This document shows, in pieces, positions 24,556-32,164 of a DNA stretch of 44,770 bases (its first letter is position 1; every line of letters starts with the position of its first letter). The notes under the pieces are model-generated. The model saw only the letters and a list, made by a program, of their open reading frames with translations. It did no database searches and had not been told where the DNA came from. Location of the stretch: NCBI GenBank assembly GCA_050732995.1, contig JBOHSA010000167.1, forward strand, positions 1 to 44,770, in the 5' to 3' direction. Origin of the DNA: JBOHSA01 sp050732995. Its GTDB lineage: Bacteria; Gemmatimonadota; Gemmatimonadetes; Gemmatimonadales; GWC2-71-9. The position numbers were made by a program, and so were the translations under genes.

Positions 24556-24628
24556 TGACCCGGCTGGGATTCGAACCCAGGGCCTACGGATTAAAAGTCC
24601 GTTGCTCTACCAGCTGAGCTACCGGGTC
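24556..24628 (-). tRNA. tRNA-Lys (anticodon TTT)
   Basis: Read on the minus strand, acceptor GACCCGG pairs with CCGGGTC. The anticodon stem ACGGA/TCCGT encloses loop CTTTTAA with anticodon TTT. The T arm CTGGG/CCCAG carries TTCGAAT. The discriminator is A at 24556. CCA is not encoded. It lies 50 bases before ilvE in the same direction and may share its transcript. Confidence 0.97.
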
Positions 24629-24636
24629 GGACGGGG

Positions 24637-24644
24637 GAAAGCTA
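24637..24644 (-). promoter_or_regulatory. TAnnTTTC box before tRNA-Lys
   Basis: The minus strand reads TAGCTTTC, 8 bases before the tRNA 5' end. The same kind of box at nearly the same distance precedes tRNA-Asn, which supports its role as the core promoter element. Confidence 0.5.
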
Positions 24645-24680
24645 GCAGGGCGGTCGGTGACGGTCGAGGCGTTGTCGCAT

Positions 24681-24688
24681 TATGATTC
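24681..24688 (+). promoter_or_regulatory. TATGAT box before the small exported protein
   Basis: TATGATTC ends 4 bases before the ATG at 24693. It matches a -10 element (TATAAT 5/6) and implies a leaderless transcript. There is no Shine-Dalgarno sequence. Confidence 0.4.
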
Positions 24689-24692
24689 CTCA

Positions 24693-25028
24693 ATGAGCCC
24701 CGGCAGACGAAGGTTCGTCGCCACGGCGGCGGTGCTCCTGGTGGTCGCCGCGGTACCGACTGCGGCACAGACGGTGCGCGGGACCATCGTCAGCTGGGTG
24801 TCGCCCCCTCCCCCGTTCGAGCTCGCCACGGGCCAAACGCTCGAGCTCCGCGTCGAGATGCCCGAGGTGCCGTTCGTGCTCCCGGTGATCGCCGTCGAGC
24901 GGAACAACCCCTGCCGGAACGGGCCAGAGGGGGGAGTCGAGACGGCGGCCTTGTGGGAAGCGGCGCAGAAGACGCTGGCGGTAGACGGGGACAAGCCCCG
25001 TCCTCTCCCCGTCCTCCGCCGTCTTTAG
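24693..25028 (+). CDS. Small exported protein of unknown function
   Basis: 111 residues from the ATG at 24693. The N-terminus has a clear Sec signal: SPGRRR, a hydrophobic core VATAAVLLVVAAV and a likely cleavage site after PTAAQ. The mature part (~90 residues) begins VRGTIVSWVSPPPPFELATGQTLELRVEM, suggesting a small beta-rich domain. No family recognised. The last ~15 residues (DGDKPRPLPVLRRL) are encoded by a GC-rich repeat, so the original C-terminus may have been replaced. The stop lies 1 base from that of the convergent receptor gene. An in-frame start at 24657 is less likely. Confidence 0.6.
   Translation: MSPGRRRFVATAAVLLVVAAVPTAAQTVRGTIVSWVSPPPPFELATGQTLELRVEMPEVPFVLPVIAVERNNPCRNGPEGGVETAALWEAAQKTLAVDGDKPRPLPVLRRL
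24984..25028. repeat. Hairpin and 11-mer repeats at convergent gene ends
   Basis: GACGGGG (24984-24990) and CCCCGTC (24996-25002) form a 7-base stem with a 5-base loop. From 24996 three 11-base units follow (CCCCGTCCTCT, CCCCGTCCTCC, GCCGTCTTTAG). The direct arm is poorly preserved, so this is a weaker member of the paired-array group. It probably works as a two-way terminator. Confidence 0.5.
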
Positions 25029-25029
25029 T

Positions 25030-28000
25030 TCAGAAGACCCAGCGCACGCCCGCCTGCGCCTGGCGCGGATCGCCGAGGCCGGAGCGGATCGTCCCGTCGA
25101 AGTTGAACAGCAGCCCGCCGTAGGACGGATCACGGAAGTTGTCGGTGTGGGCCAGGTTGAAGATCTCGACGATCGCCTCAAGCTGGCCGCGCGGGCCGAG
25201 GTCGAACGGCCAAGTGACCCGGAGATCCCAGGAAAAGAAGCCGTTGTCCTTGCGCAGCGTGTTGCGCTTGAGGATGCTGCCGTCGAGACAGATGCGCTCC
25301 CCCGGGGTCAGCGCCGGCTCGCCCGTGCCGACGTTCCCGGGCCCGCACCGTTCCGATACGGGCTGCGCCGAGTAGGCGCTCACGCGGTTGTTCAGGTAGA
25401 GCCCGCCCGGGAGGACGGTCTTCAGCACCCGCGCCAAGAGCCAGCCATTGAACCGGTGCCGCTGGTCCCGGTCGCTCCAGTTGTACTCGGGCCCGAGCCG
25501 GCTGGCGCGCGCGTAGCGGAAGGTGAACGGGTCGCGCTCGTTGTCGTCGTCGGACTTGTCCCAGGACATCGTATAGTTCGCCTGGAACTGGAAGTCGGGG
25601 TCGAGCACGCGCTTCAGGCCGACCGTCACGCCGTTGTAGCGCGACCGGGCGCTCGATTCGATGGTCGTGAGCGTGAAGATCCCGTTCGAGTTGCCGGGCA
25701 ACCCGGGCAGCCCGGTGCTCCAGGGCCGGCCGAACGCGGCGTCGTTGCGGTTGATGAAGCGGGTCAGGTGATCGGTGCGCGCGTGGGTGTAGCTGACTGA
25801 GAAGGCGAGGTCCTGCGCGAGCTGCCGCTCCCACCCCAGCGTGGCCGTGAAGGTCCGGGGGTTCTGGAAATCCTTGTCGAACACGAAGACGTCGGGGAAG
25901 ATGGCGGTGGGGCCCGGCACGAGCAGGCTGTCGTACGCCGGCGTCCCCGCCCCGTAATTGGGGACAAAGGCGCCGCCCGCCAATGTCTGCCCGCGCGAGC
26001 CGTTGGTGCTGCGGCTCGAGGCGAGATTCAGCCCGGGAATCCGCGCATGGTAGATCCCGGCGCTGCCGCGCAGCACCTGCCTGCCCGTGCCGTCCACGTC
26101 GTAGGCGAACCCGAAGCGCGGCTGCCACATCTTCTTGTCCGAGGGGATGGTCCCGTCGGAGGGGAAGTCCTGCCCGGCGCGTCTGGTGCCAATGAACGGC
26201 GCGTAAAACACTTGCGACGGCGGCGTGATCGGGTCCGGTTGGATCTGCGCCTCCCAGCGCAGCCCGTAATTGATGGTCAGGCGCTGGCTGGGCTTCCAGG
26301 TGTCTTGCGCGTACACCGCCAGCTCGGTCTGCGGGATCGACTGCGTGCCCGCCTCCTCGACGGTGAGGGGCGGGACACCCGCCTGTTGGAGGTACAGGAG
26401 CACGGGACCGCCGATCGAAGTTCCGGTCGGGCACGTCCCATTGGTCACGGTCGTCACCAGCGCGCCCGCGGCGTTCACACACTCCCGGTAGCCGGAGCCG
26501 TTGATGATGTAATCCCGGAACCCCGTCACCGAGTTGAAGATGAACCGGCCGTTCGCGAATCCGATGAACGTCTGCACCGATTCCACGCGGTTCCATTCAG
26601 CGCCGAACTTGAAGAGATGCCGGCCCCGCGCGACGGACAGGTTGTTCAGCAGCTGGACGCGCGTGTCGTAGTAGTCGATCGGAATGAAGAACGGCATGCC
26701 GAACCGGAACCCGTTGGCGAAATCCATCCCGGTATCCGGGAACGGTCGGGGCCGGGGGTCAGTTGGGTTCACGCGCTTCAACAGCGTGCTGGTCGGCCCT
26801 GTGTAGGGCCGCGGCCGGTCCTCGCGCGAGTACTGGAACCGGAACTCGTTCGAGATGGTGGACGAAAGGAACGACGTGAGGCTGCCGTTGACCGCGTGCG
26901 AGAAGTCCTTTTCCAGCGCGTTCGCGCTGCGGCCCCAGGTGTCCACGTCGAACGTCCCGTTCTGCTGCTCCGACCAGGTGTAGTTGTACTTGAGCGACGC
27001 GTTGTGCCGCTCGCCCAGCCGGTAGTCCACCTTGGCGATCAGCGCCCGCGCGTCGTTGGTTCGGGCGATGGGCCCATAGTCATTGGCCAGCGCGCCGGCG
27101 AACGCCGTATCCATCCACCGGCGGAGCGAATCGTTGCCGATGCGCGTCGGGTTCTTCTGCTTGATCTCGTCGAACACCTGGTGGTCGTACGCCACGAAGA
27201 AGAACGCCTTGTCCCGCTTGATCGGCCCGCCGAGGGTAAAGCCGAACTGGTGTTGGGTGAAATCCGGGTCGAAGGTGGTGGCGCCATGATACGGCCGACC
27301 GGACAAGGCGTCGTACTTGCCGTAGTAGTGGGCCGACCCCTTGAGCTCGTTCGTGCCCGACTTGGTGATAACGTTCACGAACCCGCCGGAGGACCGGCCG
27401 AACTCGGCGTTGGCCCCACCCGCGACGACTACGACTTCCTGCACGGCATCCAGGTTGAAGGTGAACGGGGGGCGTTGGCCGCCGCGCTGCTCGCCGAAGA
27501 ACGGGTTGTTGAAATCGGCGCCGTCCACGGACACGTTGTTGTGGATGCCCTTCTGCCCGGCGACCGTCAGCTCGTCGCCGTCCGGGCCCTGGACGATCGC
27601 CACGTTGGGCGTGAGCAGCGTGAGGTTGAGGTAATTGCGCCCGTTGTTCGGCAACCCCGACACCGCCTGGTCGGGGAGGCGCGTCGCCGACTCGATCCGC
27701 GTCGCGTCCACCACGGGGGTCGTCGCCACGATCTCGATGGCCTCGAGCGTCACGGCGGCGAGACTGAGCTTCAGATCGACCGTCTCCCCCACCCGCAGCG
27801 GCAGGCCGGTCTGCCGGCTCTCGTTGAACCCCACCGCCCGCGCCGTCACGTTGTAGGTCCCGAGCGGCAGCAGCGGGATGATGAAGACGCCGTTCGCGTC
27901 GGTCACGACCGCGCGTTGGAAGTTCGTCTGCGTCTCGCGCACCCGGACCTGGGCCCCGCTGACGGGCTTACCGTCGGGGTCCGTGACGACGCCCCGGATG

Positions 28001-28119
28001 AGTCCCGTGGTGGCCTGCGATTGGGCCGGTAACACAGCAGGACGAGCGACGGCGAAAGTGCAGAGCGCCAGGCCGAGAACGAAGCCGGGCAGACGGTGCA
28101 GGGCTCGGCGGCAGTGCAT
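25030..28119 (-). CDS. TonB-dependent receptor, Oar-like, with carboxypeptidase-regulatory N-terminal domain
   Basis: 1029 residues. A signal peptide (FVLGLALCTFAVARPAVLPAQS) is followed by a carboxypeptidase regulatory-like beta-sandwich (~38-125; GVVTDPDGKPVSGAQV), a plug domain (~140-250; LTVAGQKGIHNNVSVDG, GGFVNVITKSGTNE) and a long beta-barrel. The chain ends in RWVF, the C-terminal aromatic expected for outer-membrane insertion. Oar-type proteins of this size occur in Myxococcota, Acidobacteriota and Gemmatimonadota; substrates (peptides, glycans, proteins) cannot be told from sequence. GGAGGTG lies 8 bases before the ATG. No TonB/ExbB genes are nearby. Confidence 0.92.
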   Translation of the reverse strand: MHCRRALHRLPGFVLGLALCTFAVARPAVLPAQSQATTGLIRGVVTDPDGKPVSGAQVRVRETQTNFQRAVVTDANGVFIIPLLPLGTYNVTARAVGFNESRQTGLPLRVGETVDLKLSLAAVTLEAIEIVATTPVVDATRIESATRLPDQAVSGLPNNGRNYLNLTLLTPNVAIVQGPDGDELTVAGQKGIHNNVSVDGADFNNPFFGEQRGGQRPPFTFNLDAVQEVVVVAGGANAEFGRSSGGFVNVITKSGTNELKGSAHYYGKYDALSGRPYHGATTFDPDFTQHQFGFTLGGPIKRDKAFFFVAYDHQVFDEIKQKNPTRIGNDSLRRWMDTAFAGALANDYGPIARTNDARALIAKVDYRLGERHNASLKYNYTWSEQQNGTFDVDTWGRSANALEKDFSHAVNGSLTSFLSSTISNEFRFQYSREDRPRPYTGPTSTLLKRVNPTDPRPRPFPDTGMDFANGFRFGMPFFIPIDYYDTRVQLLNNLSVARGRHLFKFGAEWNRVESVQTFIGFANGRFIFNSVTGFRDYIINGSGYRECVNAAGALVTTVTNGTCPTGTSIGGPVLLYLQQAGVPPLTVEEAGTQSIPQTELAVYAQDTWKPSQRLTINYGLRWEAQIQPDPITPPSQVFYAPFIGTRRAGQDFPSDGTIPSDKKMWQPRFGFAYDVDGTGRQVLRGSAGIYHARIPGLNLASSRSTNGSRGQTLAGGAFVPNYGAGTPAYDSLLVPGPTAIFPDVFVFDKDFQNPRTFTATLGWERQLAQDLAFSVSYTHARTDHLTRFINRNDAAFGRPWSTGLPGLPGNSNGIFTLTTIESSARSRYNGVTVGLKRVLDPDFQFQANYTMSWDKSDDDNERDPFTFRYARASRLGPEYNWSDRDQRHRFNGWLLARVLKTVLPGGLYLNNRVSAYSAQPVSERCGPGNVGTGEPALTPGERICLDGSILKRNTLRKDNGFFSWDLRVTWPFDLGPRGQLEAIVEIFNLAHTDNFRDPSYGGLLFNFDGTIRSGLGDPRQAQAGVRWVF

Positions 28120-28230
28120 GGTGGAACACCTCCGGCGGATGGCTCGAGGAAGGGGCTAGCCTATCACCCGCCCAGGAAGTCCGCAAGCAGGGGCTGCTCG
28201 AGAAGCTCAGGACTGATGCCAGTCGTACGT
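28120..28230. other. Gap between rnhB and the TonB-dependent receptor
   Basis: 111 bases upstream of the receptor gene. It holds the receptor's ribosome-binding site (GGAGGTG on the minus strand) and a GATAGGCTAG stretch ~45 bases upstream that may be part of its promoter. Nothing else is recognised. Confidence 0.4.
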
Positions 28231-28869
28231 CTAGAACGCGATGTCCAGCTCGAGCTGCGCCACCGGCGTGAAGCTGAACCGATGATGGGACGTGGGGCCG
28301 TACAAGACCAGCGCCGCGCGGTGCGCTTCGGTCGCGTACCCGCGATTTGTTCCCCATGCGTACACTGGATGCCGGGCGCCCAACCGGTCCATCAGCCGGT
28401 CGCGCAGGGTTTTGGCGATGATGGAGGCGGCGGCCACGCAATGGCAGCGGGCGTCGCCGTCGACGATCGCTTCGTGGGCGAGCCCGAGCTCCGGGACCGG
28501 CAGGCCGTCCACCAGCACGTAGGCCGGCCGGCAGGTGGCGGGCAGGCGCTCGAGCGCGCGGCGCATGGCGAGGATCCCGGCGCGGCGGATGTTCAGCCGG
28601 TCGATCTCGCGCACGCTGGCGGCACCGACGGCCACGGCGGCGGCGCGCTCCCGGATGATCGCGGCCAGTCGCGCGCGGCCGGCCGGGGAGAGACGCTTGG
28701 AGTCGTCGAGCCCACGGATGGGTTTCATCCCCGCGGGAAACACGACGGCCGCGGCCACCACCGGTCCGGCCAGGGGGCCGCGGCCTGCTTCGTCGACGCC
28801 GGCGACGACGCTCCGCCCCTCGCGCCAGAGCGCGCGTTCGCGCTCGAGCGAGGGGCGGCGCCGGCTCAC
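28231..28869 (-). CDS. rnhB: Ribonuclease HII
   Basis: 212 residues from a GTG at 28869 that overlaps the rplS stop by 4 bases. RNase HII cuts the RNA of RNA-DNA hybrids and single ribonucleotides in DNA. All family motifs are present: VAGVDEAGRGPLAGPVV with the catalytic Asp-Glu pair, GLDDSKRLS, YVLVDGLPVP, and VAAASIIAKTLRDRLM with the later catalytic Asp. The rplS-rnhB order is a common arrangement. A much longer in-frame ORF (to 29178) is a shadow through rplS. Confidence 0.95.
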   Translation of the reverse strand: MSRRRPSLERERALWREGRSVVAGVDEAGRGPLAGPVVAAAVVFPAGMKPIRGLDDSKRLSPAGRARLAAIIRERAAAVAVGAASVREIDRLNIRRAGILAMRRALERLPATCRPAYVLVDGLPVPELGLAHEAIVDGDARCHCVAAASIIAKTLRDRLMDRLGARHPVYAWGTNRGYATEAHRAALVLYGPTSHHRFSFTPVAQLELDIAF

Positions 28870-29312
28870 GCTTGCGGCTTCCCCGTCTCGGCCGCCGAAC
28901 CGCCCGCGGCGGCGGCGCTCCTCCCTCCCCCCTCCCCCTCCCCCTCCCCCTCCCCCGCTCCCGTCCCCCGCCCGCGTTTTTCGCGGATCCGCGCCGCCTT
29001 GCCCGCCAGGCGCCGCAGGAAGTAGAGCTTGGCGCGCCGCACCCGGCCCTTGCGCACCAGCGCGAGCTCGGCGATCGCGGGGCTGTGCAAGGGGAAAATC
29101 CGCTCCACGCCGACGCCGGCCGAGATCTTGCGCACGGTGAACGTCTCGTTGATGCCGCCCCCCCGGCGCCCGATGCACACGCCCTCGAACGCCTGGAGGC
29201 GCTCCTTGTCCCCCTCGCGCACCCGCACCATCACGCGCACCGTATCGCCAGCGCTGAAGGCGGGGAGGTTGGTCTTCAGACCCTCCCGCTCGATCGCTCT
29301 CAGTCGCTCCAT
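28866..29312 (-). CDS. rplS: Ribosomal protein L19 with low-complexity C-terminal extension
   Basis: 148 residues; the usual length is ~115. The core (1-112) is normal: FSAGDTVRVMVRVREGDKERLQAFEGVCI and RIFPLHSPAI...RRAKLYFLR. L19 sits at the 30S-50S interface. Residues 113-148 are an extension, first GRGTGAGEGEGEGEGGG, encoded by a G/C microsatellite with a ~6-base period (28923-28960), then Ala-rich. The ATG at 29312 has AAGGGTGAG upstream. An in-frame start at 29342 would overlap trmD. The start is 4 bases after the trmD stop. Confidence 0.95.
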   Translation of the reverse strand: MERLRAIEREGLKTNLPAFSAGDTVRVMVRVREGDKERLQAFEGVCIGRRGGGINETFTVRKISAGVGVERIFPLHSPAIAELALVRKGRVRRAKLYFLRRLAGKAARIREKRGRGTGAGEGEGEGEGGGRSAAAAGGSAAETGKPQA

Positions 29313-29316
29313 GGTC

Positions 29317-30003
29317 TCACCCTTGTCCTTCGTACTTCGCAAAGAGATCGGGGCGCCGCGCCCGCGTCAGCCGTTCGGCTTCCGCCGCGCGCCACACCGC
29401 GATCCGATCATGATCGCCACTCAACAATACCTCGGGGACCCGCATCCCGCGATACTCCGGCGGGCGCGTGTAGCTCGGTGGCGACAACAGGCCGTCGTAG
29501 TGCGAGTCCGTCGCCGCCGACTCGTGGTCACCGAGCGCGCCCGGCAGTAGCCGGACCACCGCGTCGATGACGCACAGCGCCGCCGGCTCTCCTCCCGAGA
29601 GCACGAAGTCGCCGATCGACAGCTCCTCGGCCCCGAGCCCGTCCGCCACCCGTTGGTCCACGTCCTTGTAGTGGCCGCAGAGCAGCGTCAGCTCCGTGCC
29701 CACCGCGAAGCGCACCGCGTCGTCGTGCCCGAACCGCCGCCCGCGGGCGGATAACAGCACGATGGGCGGCCGGGCGCGCAGATCCTCCACCGCCTCGAAG
29801 AACGGCTCGGGTTTGAGCACCATCCCCGCGCCGCCGCCGTAGGGGGCGTCGTCTACCGTCTGGTGCCGATCGTGCGTGTAGTCGCGCAGCTGCACGACGC
29901 GGTAGCGCACCAGTCCGGCGGCCGCCGCGCGCCCCAGGATGCTCGAGCCCAGCGGCGCGGCGAACACCTCGGGGAACAGCGTCACGACATTAAGGGTGAG
30001 CAT
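29317..30003 (-). CDS. trmD: tRNA (guanine-37-N1)-methyltransferase
   Basis: 228 residues, SPOUT-class enzyme that makes m1G37 in tRNA and prevents frameshifting. It begins NVVTLFPEVF, has the SAM-knot motifs LSARGRRFG, LCGHYKDVDQRV and ELSIGDFVLSGGEPAAL, and the tRNA-binding DHESAATDSHYDGLLSPPSYTRPPEYRGMRVP. Length fits the family. The start overlaps the last 14 bases of the rimM remnant. Confidence 0.96.
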   Translation of the reverse strand: MLTLNVVTLFPEVFAAPLGSSILGRAAAAGLVRYRVVQLRDYTHDRHQTVDDAPYGGGAGMVLKPEPFFEAVEDLRARPPIVLLSARGRRFGHDDAVRFAVGTELTLLCGHYKDVDQRVADGLGAEELSIGDFVLSGGEPAALCVIDAVVRLLPGALGDHESAATDSHYDGLLSPPSYTRPPEYRGMRVPEVLLSGDHDRIAVWRAAEAERLTRARRPDLFAKYEGQG

Positions 30004-30262
30004 CGGCCTCGTCGACCGCCACCAGGTGGTCGCGCCACGGCTCCACCGCGGCGCGCGCGGTCACGCCCTCGAACCCGAGGAGCCATGCGCGATGGTACGA
30101 GCGCCGGCGCGTCACCACCAGGGGTCCCGCCACCACCCGACGCTCCGCATCGAGCACGTACAGCTGCGCCCGCGGCGCGAACACGGCGCCGGGATTCTCC
30201 ACCAGGGGCACCACCGCTACCTCTCCCTGCTGCCCGTGCGGCTTGCGCAGCCGCCCGACTAC
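29990..30262 (-). pseudogene. rimM: Ribosome maturation factor RimM, N-terminal domain only, no start codon
   Basis: The frame encodes VVGRLRKPHGQQGEVAVVP through GFEGVTARAAVEPWRDHLVAV, a full RimM N-terminal domain (~90 residues). RimM is normally ~170 residues; the PRC-barrel domain that binds ribosomal protein S19 is absent, and the frame ends in DEADAHP with a TAA inside trmD. There is no ATG, GTG or TTG where RimM should begin. The nearest in-frame start upstream is at 30349, deep inside rpsP, and the next is at 30214, too late. Together with the neighbouring ffh fragment this looks like a damaged gene, though a translated N-terminal half cannot be excluded. Confidence 0.7.
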
Positions 30263-30522
30263 GCGGCGGGAGGCCGTTTGCCCAGCACGCCCGCCTTCTT
30301 CAGGAGCGAGCGGACGGTGTCGGTGGGCAGCGCCCCCTTGGCGAGCCACGCCTGCGCCTGCTCCGCGTTCACCTGGAGGACGGCGGGGTTGGTCCGCGGG
30401 TTGTAGTGCCCCAGGGTGGCGACGAACCGCCCGTCCCGCGGGGAGCGCGAGTCCGCGACCACGATCCGGAAATAGGCCTGTCCCTTGCGCCCCACACGCC
30501 GCAGCCGAATGCGAGTTGCCAT
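30259..30522 (-). CDS. rpsP: Ribosomal protein S16
   Basis: 87 residues from the ATG at 30522: ATRIRLRRVGRKGQAYFRIVVADSRSPRDGRF, LGHYNPRTNP, and AWLAKGALPTDTVRSLLKKAG. S16 is an early-assembling small-subunit protein. The stop (TAG) overlaps the first recognisable codons of rimM, so the region normally between the genes is missing. The in-frame extension to 30666 belongs to the ffh remnant and is not part of S16. Confidence 0.95.
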   Translation of the reverse strand: MATRIRLRRVGRKGQAYFRIVVADSRSPRDGRFVATLGHYNPRTNPAVLQVNAEQAQAWLAKGALPTDTVRSLLKKAGVLGKRPPAA

Positions 30523-30530
30523 AACGGTCC

Positions 30531-30666
30531 TTACATCCTTTTCAAGAGCCTGCGGATCTGCTGGAACCGCTCCAGCAGCCGATTGATTTCCTGCACCGGC
30601 CGCCTCGCCGAGCGCCGTGAGCCGCCGCAGGACGCCGGTAATCTGCTCGGACAGGGCCGTAAACAT
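30531..30666 (-). pseudogene. ffh: ffh remnant: only the two ends of signal recognition particle protein
   Basis: From ATG 30666 the first ~15 codons (FTALSEQITGVLRR) match the start of Ffh. After that another frame encodes GGSRRSARRPVQEINRLLERF and QQIRRLLKRM, the last helix of the Ffh M domain, ending in TAA at 30531. The whole GTPase domain and most of the M domain (about 400 codons) are gone, and the ends are out of frame. Position directly before rpsP is the usual place of ffh. Ffh is essential, so either another copy exists or this is an assembly fault. Confidence 0.8.
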
Positions 30667-30673
30667 AAGCCCA

Positions 30674-30681
30674 GGAAAGTA
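30674..30681 (-). promoter_or_regulatory. TAnnTTTC box before ffh
   Basis: The minus strand reads TACTTTCC, 7 bases before the ATG at 30666. It is probably the promoter of the remaining ribosomal operon (rpsP to rnhB), so the operon is still expressed. Confidence 0.4.
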
Positions 30682-30714
30682 GTTAGCGTGTTGCCGGAAT
30701 CCAAGTGGGGTGTG

Positions 30715-30721
30715 TTATTTC
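30715..30721 (+). promoter_or_regulatory. TTATTTC box before the DUF445 gene
   Basis: TTATTTC ends 7 bases before the ATG at 30729. It is an AT-rich island in the divergent region shared with the ffh promoter. No ribosome-binding site is present. Confidence 0.3.
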
Positions 30722-30728
30722 GGGACCT

Positions 30729-32162
30729 ATGGCGCAATCGCTGTGGCTGGAGGCCCTCGTCACCGTCGGTGTGGGCGCGCTCTCCGGGGGCATCACCAAC
30801 GCCGTGGCCGTGTGGATGTTGTTCCATCCCTACGACCTGCGGGGATTCGGGCCGTTCCGGATCCAGGGGGCGATCCCGAAGAACAAGGCCCGGCTGGCCA
30901 AAAGCATCGGGAAGACGGTGGGGGAACGGCTGTTGAGCGAGGCGGACCTCGCCCGCCAGCTGGCGTCGCCGGGGCTGCGGGAGGCGTTCGACCGGGCGAT
31001 TGCGGTGTTCCTGGACCAGGCGCTGAACACGCCGCGCGGGCCGCTCAAAGAGGAGCTGCCGCCCGCGGTGGCGGCGGAGCTCGAGCGCTCGCTCGAGCCG
31101 CTGGCGCAGGGGCTGGCCACTCGGCTGGCCGAATTCGTGGCGGGACCGGGCTTCGACGCGGCAGTGGAGAAGTACGTGGCGCTGGACCGCTGGGTCGCCG
31201 AGGGCGTCGCCCGCCCCGAGCTCGAAGCCGCGGTCCGGAACTTCGTGGCCGCCCAGCGCGCGCGCCTGCTGCACGACGAGCGGCCGCTGCTCGATCGCCT
31301 GCCGCCGGGACTGGTCGCGGCGCTGCAGCAGGCGATCGCCGACTACCTCCCCGTGGCCGTGGAGCGTCTCGGGGCCCTGCTCGCCGACCCCGAAGCCCGG
31401 GAGCGGATCCGCACCGCCTTGAAGCGCTTCCTCGACCGCGCGATCCGGCACCTGATGGTGCACGAGCGCGTGGTGGCGAAGCTCGTGGTCACCGAAAAGC
31501 GCATCGACCGCGTGCTCGCCGGCCTGGAATCCGACGGCGGAGAAGGGGGACTGGCCGAGGTGACGGAGGTGCTCCACTCGCCGGAGTTCCGGTCGCAGGT
31601 GGCGCAGGCGGTGAACGACGCCGTCGTGCGGTTTCTGCGCACCCCGCTCGCGGATCGGCTGTGGGCGCTCGGCCCCGACCGGCTGGACGGGTTGGAGCGG
31701 ACCGCGGCCGACTACATCCTCACCGCCGTCCGGGCTCCCGAGACCCGTGCGTGGGCCGTGGCCCGGGCGCGCGACGCCCTGGCGCTGGGTCGCACCGCCC
31801 TCACGGGCGACAGCGGCCGGCAGCGCGTGGCCGAAGCGGCCCACACGGCCGTCACCGCCCTGCTCGAGAAACCCATCGGCCGCCCCGCCGATTGGCTCCC
31901 GGCGGACGCGGAGACGCGGCTGCGCCACGTCCTCACCGATCCCCTATGGGACTGGATGCAGCGCCAGGTGCCGGTCGTGGTATCTCAGCTCAGCGTGCAG
32001 GAGCTCGTCGAACAAAAAGTCCTCGGCTTCTCGGTCGAGAAGATGGAAGAGCTGATCAAACGGGTGACGGAGCGGGAGCTGAAGCTGATCGTCGAGCTGG
32101 GGTACGTGCTGGGGGCGATTGTCGGCGCGCTGGCATTCGGCGTGAATCGACTGCTCGCGTGA
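30729..32162 (+). CDS. DUF445 family membrane protein
   Basis: 477 residues. An N-terminal membrane segment (LWLEALVTVGVGALSGGITNAVAVWML), then the DUF445 signature HPYDLRGFGPFRIQGAIPKNKARLAKSIG, a long alpha-helical middle rich in Ala/Arg/Glu/Leu (~75-440) and a C-terminal membrane segment (LGYVLGAIVGALAFGVNRLL). Proteins of this family (YheB/YjiN-like) have no proven biochemical role. An in-frame GTG at 30705 is possible, but the ATG directly follows a promoter-like box. The stop is 2 bases from that of the convergent gene. Confidence 0.9.
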   Translation: MAQSLWLEALVTVGVGALSGGITNAVAVWMLFHPYDLRGFGPFRIQGAIPKNKARLAKSIGKTVGERLLSEADLARQLASPGLREAFDRAIAVFLDQALNTPRGPLKEELPPAVAAELERSLEPLAQGLATRLAEFVAGPGFDAAVEKYVALDRWVAEGVARPELEAAVRNFVAAQRARLLHDERPLLDRLPPGLVAALQQAIADYLPVAVERLGALLADPEARERIRTALKRFLDRAIRHLMVHERVVAKLVVTEKRIDRVLAGLESDGGEGGLAEVTEVLHSPEFRSQVAQAVNDAVVRFLRTPLADRLWALGPDRLDGLERTAADYILTAVRAPETRAWAVARARDALALGRTALTGDSGRQRVAEAAHTAVTALLEKPIGRPADWLPADAETRLRHVLTDPLWDWMQRQVPVVVSQLSVQELVEQKVLGFSVEKMEELIKRVTERELKLIVELGYVLGAIVGALAFGVNRLLA

Positions 32163-32164
32163 AG

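Noticed and set aside
24506..24556. ATG at 24556 as start of ilvE
   Set aside because: It touches tRNA-Lys, and the added residues are not part of the family; GTG 24505 has a ribosome-binding site.
26047..28032. 661-codon plus-strand ORF antisense to the TonB-dependent receptor
   Set aside because: The receptor has signal peptide, plug and a C-terminal aromatic end; the antisense product is low-complexity.
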